In this document: positions 29,886 to 40,712 of the stretch, in pieces
Numbering within the stretch: the first letter of the stretch is position 1
Layout of the letters: each line of letters opens with the position of its first letter
DNA from: Acanthornis magna
Lineage: Eukaryota > Chordata > Aves > Passeriformes > Acanthizidae
NCBI GenBank assembly: GCA_036785705.1
Contig: JAWUZG010000056.1
Span: forward strand, 497,001-561,000
Length of the DNA: 64,000 nt
Direction: 5' to 3'
Program-made: the position numbers and the translations under genes
The notes under the pieces: model-generated
What the model was told of the DNA's origin: nothing
Seen by the model: the letters and a program-made list of their open reading frames with translations, nothing else
The model's database searches: none

Positions 29886-32800
29886 AGAAATGCTCATCCT
29901 AACCAAGCCAGAGCTAAAGCCCCCTAAAACCAGCCTGAGGCTGTGGCAGGCTCTGGGCCGCTTGAGCTAGCAGCGCACTGGGAGCACTGGGAGCAGGGTG
30001 GGAGGCAAGGAAGGTGCAGGCGGTGCCGGTGCAGGAGGCAGTCTGGGGCGGGCCCTGCTCGGCCGGATGCCACAGGGAGCGTGGGTTCGGGATGCCTCGG
30101 TCTCGCAGGGAGTGTGATTCTGGGGACCCTCCTGCAGCGGGCAGGGCTCGGGAGGCGCTGGCAGCTGCCGCAGCCCAGGAGATGGCACCAGCGCTCCGCG
30201 CTCGCCCGGCCGGGGACGGGAGGGAGGGGATGGAGGGATGGATGGATGCTCCCGGAGCGGAGGGGAGGAATGCTCCGGGGGGGTGGGATGGGCGGGGGCC
30301 ATGCAGGCCCCGTGTCCAACTCGGGCCGTTGTGTCTCCCAGGTCTGAGCAGGTGGGGACACGCCGAGGACTGCCCCCTGCTCCTGGTTTGGCACTTGTGC
30401 TAATTTGGGAGGGTCTTACCTTGCTGCTATTTGGCCCCTGATCCTGGAAAGCCCTGGCTGCTGCTTCACCTGCTGCTCACCATCCAGCTTCTCAAAGAAA
30501 GATGAAGGTGTCTTCTTTACCTGGGAAGGTGGTGGTTTCTCCAGATGAGCTGACCCGGCAAGGGAAGATGCTCATACTCCATCTCTCCATCCCCAGCCGA
30601 GCTCATGGTGTCTGAAGCCCCCAAAGCTCTTATTCATCCACATCTAATGTGTGGATAAATAAGCAGAGAAAGATGCAATGACCCCCCTCCACACCCCCCC
30701 CCCCCATCAAATCACATTGCTCCAGCTTCCAGTGCTGTGGTTTCCCTCCCAGCCAGGCTCAGCCAGGGGATTTCTCTCCCGGCAGAGGAACCCATCTGTC
30801 TTGGAGCAGATTAGAAAGATGTCACTTTGCCGGCACAGCCATTTATCACGGTGGCTGGGGAAATTAGCAGGGCCCGAGCAGGGAGGAGGGAAATTGGGCT
30901 TGTCCTGGAGCTCTAAGTAGAGGTTGTGGGGAATTCTAGCTAGACTGTTTCTAGCTTGGTGTTAGGTTGTCCTGAGAAGAAAACCACTGCCTTGGATTTC
31001 CACCTTCAGGTCCTGATGCGGCAGAGAGCAATGAATTCTATCAAAATTTACAGAGCAGGATAACTAGGATCTTTCAAGCATTGGAGTTTTATCCAAAAGC
31101 TAATATCCTCCTTCCAGTTGTTAATTCCAGGGTATAAATGAAGCCATAATAACAACAAGGGTGGGATGAACCACATCAGCCTGTTGTGGTTGGAGGGTTA
31201 CCTGCACCTCTCTCTGGGAGCAGCCCAAGGGACAACAGTGGCACAAGGGGCCTCAGTCACTGTTTGCCAGCTGGAAACATGACAAAACTCAGGAAAGGGA
31301 ATAAAAATTTTTTAAAAAAAAGCTATTTTGCAGCCACAGTGCTGCAAACAAACGAAGAGTAAAACGCAAATTAAAACAGATAAAAATTCCTTGGCAGTGT
31401 CCCCTTTAAGCATCATATATTTTTATCTTGCTCTGGTTTTATTTGCTGGAAAGAGAAGCATAAAGAGAGAAACATTCAATTAAACCTGCTTGTCAGCTGG
31501 AGCCCCCAGGCTGTGTCACTGGGGGCTGGAGGGGGGCTCTGCCAGGGGTGTCCTCTGCACTGTCCCCATCAGGAAGAGCTTGGGGTGGCTGGCACCATCT
31601 CTTGCCTGTCTGCTCGCCCACCGCTGTCACAACCAGCTTGTGGCACAGGGCTGTATTTGCAAGGCAGTACTAATCTCCATAGTAACAAGGACCTTATTTC
31701 TGGCAGGATTTGTCCCCCTGGCTGTGTGGCAAAGTGGGGCCGTCTCCCCCATGGAGCAAGGCTGGCTGTCCTCCAGGACATCCTTGTGTTTCTGCCCTCT
31801 TCCTCTTTGTGACGCCAGCCTCACCTTGCCCATCACCTGCTGGCATCTTTCCTGGCTCCTCTCTGTGCCCTTTTCCTCCTCTCCCCCACAGTGCCCCAGA
31901 GCACCTGGGCTGGTGCTAGAAGGACCCAAGTCCTGCAGTAAGGAGGCCCCATACATCCAGGGGTCAAAGCTGGGACTTTTGGGGCAGCAATTGCCTCTTC
32001 AGTTACATGTGGGGCCTCTCTGGTGTCCACACTCCACTCACACAAGAGGGAGATGCTTACAGGATGGTTTCTGCTTGGATCACCACCTTTTCCTTCTGGA
32101 GGGTGAAATGCTGGCATTTCCATGGGCTGTATGGATCCACAAAGATGTGCAGCAGTTTCTAGATGGCAGGAATGAGGGATGAGGGCCAGCTGTGAAACCC
32201 AGCATGAGACATTTTCCTGTGAGTTCAGTATCCATGGAAAGAGCCAGAGAGAAGGTCCTGGGGATAAGTTTTTCCCCAAACCAGGCAGGGCTTCTGTGAA
32301 CATCCCCTGTCCCACCAAGCAGGGCTGATTCCCAATAGAAACTGGTGATGTGGAGGATCCTGGTCATGTGCTGGTGGGAAGGAACCAGCTGCTGGCTTTT
32401 TTTCTGTGAAGGCACAGGGCAGTGGAGAAGATGCTTCCAGGAATAATCTTCTTGTGGGCACTTAGACTTGTCTTGGTGGGGAGGGAATCTTCTTGCCTGG
32501 GTAGAAGATGCTGGTTAGCAGTGGGGTGACAGGAGCAGCTGCAATGTGGGCATCTGTCCTCCTCATAACTAGAGTGAGACCAATGCCTTATTGCCTTGCA
32601 TGAATTCATCAGTTGGCAATGACTTTCTGTCTCTATTGACCCTGGGCTGGAGCTGAGCCAGTGACACGGAGGGAAAAGGGCCTATTTACCCATGAAAAAT
32701 ACTCCTGAGGCATCTTGAGCCTCTTCAAGCTTCAAATACAGGTGAAACCATGGGTGTGCTGTGCATGGGGAGCTGTTGGTAGGACTGAAACACCCAGTAG

Positions 32801-34114
32801 GGTGTATGGAGCCTCGCTGAAACCTCAGGTGATGCCCATGAGATGTGGGAGAGCTGCTCTCTGGGCAGAATAAAGGTGTCAGGGAGAGTGTCAGCTCAGC
32901 AGCCCAGGGCAGGTTCACCTCCTGCCAGGATCCTGCAGCTCACCAGCAGCTCCACTGAGCTCCTGGAAAACTGTCATCCACTGACATGGCACAAATAGAG
33001 CTGTTTCACTGGAAGAAACCACACAGAACAGCCTCTGTTGTTTTTCCACTTGAGGTGCTCTTGGGGAACCCCCTGGCTGAGGGCACATGGGTGTGCCTGG
33101 GTCGCACTGCAGATGGAGAGAGGGAAATAGAAATGGGACAAAAGCCAGGAAAGACTGACCAGTTGGAGAAGGAAATGGGGCAAAAATGCTTAAGGTAAGA
33201 GAAGAGCCCCCATCCCTGAGGCATGGGGTGGCTTTGGCCCTTCCATCTCCTCTTCAGCCTTCTCCAGCCAAAGTCCCTCTTCCCCCCCTACTCCTACATC
33301 CTCTGCATCTCTCCAGCTGACCTGGCACCACCTGGGTCCCCCTCCCCATGCATGTTCCCACCCTCTCTTATCCCCATCAGAATTCCCAGTTAAGGAGGTG
33401 TACCTGCTTCCACAGAATCACGCATACCTCTCCTCATTCTGTCTCCTCAACTGGACAAAAATTCCCCATTGTTACTGACTTTGCTCATTCCACATACTCT
33501 CAGGGAGACACATCAAATTTAATTCTCGTACAGGCAATCATTATTTTTATTTTCTAGCTTGCTAGAAGGGCCAGGTACATCCCAGAAGGCTTTCCAGTGA
33601 AAGCCAAGGCTGACAGGATGTGTGTGGAGAAAGGATCAAGAAATCTCCATCTGGATGCAAATGATCCCCAGACAACCCAGACCCTGGGGGAATTAATGAC
33701 AAGAGGAAGAACTGGAGGAGGAAGAGTAAGGCAGGAGGAGGAAAGGATGAGCCAGCTGTGAAAAAAGGATGAGAGAGTATGGAGGCTGTGAGGATGGATT
33801 TTTGGAGTAGCTGTGGGGAGTATTTGTTGGAAACTGCTCCTTTGTCAAACAGAAAGTGTGTGTGGGGAAGGTCAAGCTCGATAAATCTCCCCAGTTTGAA
33901 AGCAGGCGCTCAGAAACGCTCTGGAATGTCCATTCCCATGATTTGTAAGCATCCAAAATGTGGAAGAGCTGGTTCAAAAGACTTTTTGCCTAGGAAATGT
34001 GAGTTTGCAGCGCAACATCTAAAGACAAAAGATGAAGCAAACCCTGACTGAATCCAGTCAGGATTTCTGGTGGGGTGGGTTTGGCTCCCATTCTTTCCTT
34101 GCAGGTCTTCTTGG
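29886..34114. other. Non-coding stretch
   Basis: The stretch begins with a CpG-rich patch (about 29990-30290) and contains a C-rich run near 30682-30705 and an AT-rich patch at about 31290-31470. No gene or repeat family was recognised beyond these. Confidence 0.6.
29990..30290. promoter_or_regulatory. Secondary CpG-rich patch 4.9 kb upstream of CSPG4
   Basis: CpG density is clearly raised compared with neighbouring intergenic sequence, with several CGG/GCG clusters (GGGGCGGGCC near 30048, CGCTCGCCCGGCCGGGGACG near 30201). No ATG-plus-donor arrangement stands out. It could be a distal promoter or enhancer, or just GC-rich avian sequence. Confidence 0.35.
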
Positions 34115-35251
34115 TGTGTCGGTTTGAAAGACAGATGTCTGCCAAGGAAGGCAGGAACCTCCCTTAGAATAGAGAATACGACCCTCCTTCCCTCCGAATT
34201 ATTATAACTTTGAATTCGAGAGGCTTTCAGGGAAAGATATGGGAAAAGGAATAACAGTTCTTTACTAGTATTTATAATATCTATAACGAGGCAAACAAGC
34301 AACAACAGCGGCAGCAACAACAAACAAACAAACAAACAAATCAGACAAACCAGCAGGAGCCCGCCCCGGGCTGCCCCGCGCCCTCCCTGCGTGCAGTTGC
34401 AGTCACAGCCGCCAGGGGCGCTGTTGGCTCCCGGCAGGGCGGGGCCGGTGCGATGAGTCCGCCGCGCCTGCAGGGGGCGCTGTGGCGAGTCGAGTTCCCC
34501 TCACGCGGTAATGGCGGGAAGGGGTGCCGCTGGAACCTCGGAGCAGCAAGCTGGAACGGGAGGGCTGGCTCACTCGGGGTAGAAGCAAGAGACAGCAGGA
34601 GCTCTGCAGCTGTGGCAGGAGCCGCAGAGTGTCCCAGAAGGCACGGGGTGTTGGGTTACAGTGTAACAGAAAAAGGCCGAGACAGCAGCGGAAAAACGGC
34701 AAGGGTAGGCAGCGACAGCAGGACTTCTCGTACCCCCTGCCGGATGCAGCCGGGGAGACGTGCACTCCTGGAGGGGGAAGGTAGTCGGGTCCCGGGTTTT
34801 CCCCTGAGGCACCCGAGTTGATGGTGAAGGTCCTTCGCAGTCAAGATTGGGTGTTAATAAGGTCCAATGGCTGCTCTAACGAGTGAAGGCTCACCCACAG
34901 TAAGGAGGGAGCAGTACAGGGCTGGGCTCCGGAGGTGGCAGTGAATTCTCTCCCATGAAGCAGCAGCTCGACTGTCCCCTTCGATGCCCAGAGAGCAAGA
35001 GCCAGCTAGGAGCTGCGCCCAGCACCTTCCCCCGGCCCAAGTATCGAGATATACCTGCCCCCTCCGCGATATCTCTGCCCCTCCGAGAGAGGAGCCCTCA
35101 GGTAAATGCAGCCAGGTGCACTCCTCCATCTCCCTCATGGGTACATCTTTTGTCTCTCTTAAGTACCGATCGTTATTGTCTCTTAGCAATGGATGGGACA
35201 AAATTCCCTAAGAGAAAGAAAACAAAAGGAAAAATCCTAACCTCCAACACA
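34115..35251 (-). mobile_element. Solo long terminal repeat of an endogenous retrovirus
   Basis: The element starts TGTGTCGG and ends CCAACACA, giving 8 bp terminal inverted repeats with one mismatch and TG...CA ends, 1,137 bp long. The left flank ends in TGG and the right flank begins with TGG, a possible 3 bp target duplication. Its composition shifts internally: AT-rich ends, a GC-rich middle and a CAA/CAAAC microsatellite. On the minus strand a TATAAATA box lies at 34269-34276. The ends resemble passerine ERV LTRs I remember, in minus orientation. No gag, pol or env remains next to it. Confidence 0.7.
34298..34340. repeat. (CAA)n/(AAAC)n microsatellite inside the LTR
   Basis: Runs of CAACAGCGGCAGCAACAACA pass into about five AAAC units. 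Confidence 0.85.
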
Positions 35252-38200
35252 TGGTTATCTCTGTGTTCTTGCAGTGTGACTCCCTGACAGCAGCCCTTTT
35301 GGGTGACAAAACCCTTTCCTATCACTTCTATCAAGAAAGTGTCTGAAATCCAGTCCAGAAGCCTGAAGAGGGGATTCAGGAAACTGGAAATTCAATCCTA
35401 GTGAAAACTCAGTCTTGCCCAAGTTCTGGGTTTGTGGGTGCTGTCACTGACTCCCCACCCCTGATTTTCTGGCATGGCTCCAGCCCTGGGATGCAAGGAA
35501 CATCCTCAGCCTGGCACTGGCACAGGGTAAGTCACTGAATTTGGGCAATCTTTAAATATTCTATGCTGGAGTGACTTGTAAATGTTGTGTGGTTAAAAGG
35601 GATTAATGGAAATTATATGAGAATGGTAGAGAAGCCTGAGAGGACTAAACTGCCTTGGGAATAGGCTGTAAGGAGGAAGAGTTACCTGGAAAGTGCCTGG
35701 GGAGGTGGTTGGTGGCAGGGGCTGAAGTTGGGTACAGGGATGGGCGATGAGGGGAGCTGGGACATGGTGTGAGCTGAGAACACCCTGCAAGAGCTCTGGG
35801 GGCAGGGATGCAGCCCCCCAGCCACCTTCCTGCAGTGCCAGCCTTCCCAAAATGGCTCAGCTCACCTCTAGCTCTGGCTTGTGGGGTTTTGTGTTTATGT
35901 TTTTTTCATCTGGAAAAGTCTCATGGGGGCAGCTGTTGAGAGGCAGAGAAGCTGAATTGGATTTTTGTGCCTGCTCAAAGTAGGCTCTGGTTACATAGTC
36001 CGAGAGAATAGGATCCTAAATTGGATTTCGCTGCTCACTTGGAATGGGCTCCAGTCGTGTGGGATTATTGGGGATTTAAAGCTAACATATAGGAAATGAT
36101 AATGAAACCATCACCCAGCCAAGAAGCTGGGGAGCTGCTACATTCACAAATGAGGAGGAATCTCCCAATTAACACCTGAGCCATGAACAGAGCATTGCTT
36201 GGGATGCTGGAGTGTAAATCAAAATTTACAGGATCACAGGTGGTTATTATCTCCTCCTCTGATGTGAAACAAAGGCACATGTGCCAGCATGGCCAGCTCC
36301 ATCCCACTCACATCCTTTCCATGCCTTTCCCAGCCAGGCAGGCCCTCACGGGATACTTGAGGGGATGAGGGAAATTCCGGGGATTTTGCAGATCCATGGA
36401 TGGGTCCTGCCAGCACCTGCCATCCCTGTGTTCTCTAGTAAAATCAATAATAGATTTCTTTTTTTAAAGAGTGACATTTGGGATGCTTAACTGGCTTTGC
36501 CTGATGCTGAGATTTGATGTCTGATTTGTTTCCACTTCTGTGCTTCACCCTTGTTTCAGCCCCTGAAGTGTTGAGGCTAATTGGCAGTGTTATTTTCTCC
36601 TCCCACCAGGGCACTGGGAAATTGGGTGGAATGTACCAGTATTACCTGATACTGGTGTGGGCAGCCCCTGCCCCGGGGGCTGGGGGCAGTTCAGTTTGGG
36701 GAGTGCTCCCACAAGATGCTTAGCGAGAGACCATGGCTGAGAGCTGGGGCTTTGATCTGACAGCTCTTTTCATGGAGAGATAATCGAAGTGGAGCTGGGG
36801 GAGCCGATTTGGCAAAAGAGGAGTTTGGTCAGCAGGTGCAGTTTGGGGTGCAGTGGGGTGGAGGCTGCCTGGGTCTCTGCAGAGGGATGCTGCTCTGGGG
36901 AACCAGGGACCTGACAGGTGCTGGGGGCTCCTGCTGGGGTGGGGAGCAGGGCTGGGTGCCAGCAGATGGCATTTTGGAATGTGCCGCTCAGCCTCCTGCT
37001 CTGCAGAAGCTGCTCCCAAATGGCTTCCCTGGCTTCTCTGAGCTGGGGCTGGCTGCCCTCCAACCCTGCCCTTCTTCCCCCTCACTGCCTGCAGCCCCTG
37101 TGCCCACATCTCTTGCTCCTCATCCAGGTGCTTTCCAGCCTCTGCTTTGCTCTCCGGGGTGCTGGGTGTGAGGAATGAGGCCAGATGCCCCCTCCTGCCA
37201 GAGGGGGCTGCCCAGGGACTCCAGCCCCAGGTTTTGGGGCTCACATTGGAAGGGGGAGCATCACGGGGAGGAGGGCTGGTAGCAGAATCATGCAGAGGCG
37301 GTTTATTTTCTGTCCCTTGGGTGGTAGGCTCTCACCTCTGCCTCAAATTACAAGTCATGTCACATCTTGGGAGGCTTGAAATTGTGTTTCTCAGCAATGT
37401 TCCCAAAGAGATTAGAAGCACTGAGATGGCTGAAATACCCTCTGAGCCCGGAGCAGAACAAGGCACTGAACAAGGAATGGGATGGGGAAAAAGCTGCAGC
37501 ATCCTCACCAGGGTGGAGGGGAGGGCTGAGGGCAGCTCAGCCCTGGCCCCTCCCCAAATCCTTCCTGGTTGAGGATTGTTTTTTCAGTGCTGGTTCATCC
37601 TGGTGCCTGTGGGATGTGGGAAGAGCTGGGGTAGCCACCTTGCTTCTGGCATGGGATGGAGAGGCCCAGCCACCGTCCCAAATAGCTCATGGTATCTTTT
37701 AAGCTATGGAGCACAAGGTGCTGCTCCTGAAATCTACAGATGGAAAGTCAGGAACTGTGATTTATGGGAATTAAGGGCCAGGCAGCAACTGACCCTGAGC
37801 ATGGAAGGGATTGGTTTCCAGGCCTGAAAGGAGAAGGCAGAGCTTCAAAAAATCCTGATATGAGGCCGAAGCTGCCTGTCTTTCTGAAGCTTGGCCGCTT
37901 ATTCTTACAGTTGCCCAGCTCCCATTTTTTGCTGCTGGAGGCCCTGCACAGCAGAGAGCTGTGTTGGCTGTGGGTCTGCATCCTGGTCCCCTCTGTCCCC
38001 CTCCCTCCCATTGTTCACATTCCTGGGACTGTGCAGAGCTGTCTGAGATGTCACTGAAGCGAATTGGTCCCAAGGTGCCGCTTTGAGGGCCTGGCTGACA
38101 GAGTGATTTGTGATCAGCCGGCTGAACCGACACATCACGCAGCAATTAGAGACCTCCTGGAATGGGAGAGATCCAGCCAGGCAGGGATGGAGCTGGGTAC

Positions 38201-40612
38201 AAATATTGGAGGAGCCGTTAAAGATGCAAACTTGTTATCTCCCAGGCAATCCAGAGCCCCTCACAAGGATATTAGTGCCAGAGCAGCACATAGGGATGAT
38301 GGATGTGTCCATAGGCATGGGTCTTGTGTTACGGAGTGGATGGAAAGATGAGCTTGATGACAGACATGTCTGCAAACACGGCCATCATCCCAATTACAGC
38401 CTGGGAAGAGCTGCAGGGTGTGAGGAATGGGAATAGATGGAAGGGGTGTCAACAGGGTGGGACAAAGTGGGGTTTGCTGAAAGGAGAGGTGACCTCAGGT
38501 GCTGAAAAGCTGGAGAATCAGTGAAGGAGGAGCTGGGATTGAAGGAGGAGCTCGAGTGGTTGGGTTTATTTGGTGAAGATCTGCCTTCCATTGGGATTCA
38601 CTGCTCTGGACTTCACTGGCTAATTATGCTGCCCTGTTCCTCGTGACCTGTGAGACTCAGCTAAAGCCTTGCCTCTGAGGTCAGCAAAGCTAATTGAACT
38701 GAATGTCCAGTGAGAGTATTTACGTGGCTATTTTCAGAGTGAGCTTTTTCCACACCTCTGGAAAAATGCAAGTTGAAAGGGAACTGCCCTCTCCTCTGAG
38801 CCTGGTGGGACCTGCTGCTCCAGTCCTGGCTGAGCCGTGCTGGGGGGAAGAGGGTCCTTCAGCATGTGTGGTGGAAGAGCTGCAGGGCAGTGGGATCCTG
38901 GGGGTCTTTAAATTTTCCTGCTCTGGTGAGAGACCCCAAACCCATTTTTATCTGGTTGTTCAGCTTTCTCTCTGCAATAACAATGTGCTCAGTGTGCAGA
39001 GTGAAATTAATACAGAGCCACATTTACCTTGGGAATATTTGAGCAAGTTTTTAAATGAATATTCATTGGAATTTTCATGCTCTTACGTTTTGCTTGGCCC
39101 ATCATGGCCGTAACTGGGCAGCTGGGTCAGCTCTTTCCAGGGCATCACTTGACATGTCAGAAATGCTGGAAATGTCCCAAAAGGCTGCATCCACCTCTCA
39201 TTTTCTCTGCAGCCTTTGAAGTTGTGGATATGATGTGAAATCTGATGTTGACACCTGTGCTGTGAGAAAAGAGGAGCTGTGCCCAGGGTGCAGCTCCTGT
39301 CTCCCATCCCAGTGGTGCTGCTTGGCTGGAGGAGAGGGAATTTGCAGCCCTGAGAGGGAAGGTGTCCAACATCCAGGAGCCAGGTCAGAGCTGCAGGATA
39401 CGCGTGGACTCTGCAATTGTAATAAAAGTATGTGAGCTGACCTGTGGCCAGCTCCATAGAGAGCTCTCAGTGCAGCAGCTAAATGAGCTGGTGGCAGATT
39501 TGGGCAAGACTAAAATTAAACCAGGTCAGGTACAGGCAGTATCGTGGAGCCAGGAGCCAGAGTTTCAAAGCACGCTCACTCAGAGAGAGGGAGAGCAGGA
39601 AAAAACCTTCCTGTGTATGCAGAGGACATTTCCAGAGCCCTAATCCTTTGATTATAACAGATCTTAGGAGAAACTGTGCTACGCCTTGAAGATGGGAAGG
39701 GAAAAAACCCATAACTATTCCAAACTGATGGAAGTGGAGCTGCTAATCAGAGGAGAATAATGATCTATTTATTGGATGTGAGACATTTAATGATGAAATA
39801 CCAACTGTCTCCCCTAATTCCTGTGACTAATGGAGAAGGACATAGTAAAAAGTGCTGGAAGACAGACTGAGGTCGGGCAGTGGGTGTTTAGACAAGGACA
39901 AGGAGAAAACACGAACCAAGGTCTGCCAGCAGCTTCAGGAGGGAATGGGGGTTTCCAGGCTGTATTTCAGGAGACGGGAATAAAAATACAGCCATGGGAT
40001 CACCCATTAACCAGCTAGGGCAGCTGGGGCTGTTGGATAGGAGCCTCTGCTTGTGCAGAGGCTGCAGCAGCTCAGGGTGCTGCTGGAGTGACCCTGTCTT
40101 GGACTCTGGGTGGTGAGGATGGCATGTGGGAACAGCTTGGATGGCCTTGGGGGGCTGTGCTGGGCAAAGCCCCTGAGCCACTGGGCAGATGAGATGTGAC
40201 AAGTGGATTCTGCTCCATTCCTGGAGCTGCACGTGCCTCCCCCAGTGCAGTAGCAGAGCCTGTAGCTAGGTGCCACTCAGCACCAAGGCGTCATTATTTT
40301 TTACGAACTAAGAGAACATTCCCTAATGCGCCTTGGAACATTATCGTAAATAATTAAATCTGAACTGCAGTTGTCACAGTAAATGAACAAAAGATTGTTC
40401 CGCTCCCCATGTGCAAAGTACAAATCACAGACTTTTAGTCTCCCTCAATTTTTACTGCCAATTTAAGGAAAATGGCAAAGAACCGATATAAAGTTTCCAG
40501 GTTGGGAGTGAATCCAAAATCCCTCCTAAAAAGCCAGCATTTGGGCAGATTGAATCTGTTTCTCTTTCTGCAAGGGCTGAAGAGATTGGAAAGCTCGTTG
40601 TGACCGCTCAGA
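35252..40612. other. Non-coding stretch
   Basis: No gene or repeat was recognised. The segment at about 38060-38290 has the even composition of conserved non-coding sequence, but this is an impression only. Confidence 0.55.
40280..40500. promoter_or_regulatory. Putative conserved non-coding element with SOX-like palindrome
   Basis: This AT-rich, non-repetitive segment has homeobox-like TAATTA words and, at 40385-40400, GAACAA-AAGA-TTGTTC. The latter is two inverted SOX-type half sites with a 4 bp spacer. Conservation is not testable here. Confidence 0.3.
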
Positions 40613-40712
40613 TCATAGAATTTCAGAATGGCTTGGGTTGGAAGGGACTTTAAAGATCACCCAGTTCCAACCCCCTGCCCAGACACCTTCTACAAGGTGC
40701 TCAGGTTTTCTG
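40613..40712 (-). repeat. CR1 LINE 3'-end fragment (short)
   Basis: ATCATAGAATTTCAGAATGG (octamer tail, reverse complement), GGGTTGGAAGGGACTTTAAA, AGTTCCAACCCCCTGCCC and GACACCTTC appear in order. The copy then stops, a short 3' fragment of about 100 bp. Confidence 0.9.

Noticed and set aside
33910..34335. 141-residue minus-strand frame with a hydrophobic start
   Set aside because: The leucine-rich start is the CAA microsatellite of the LTR read backwards; the rest crosses the LTR edge.
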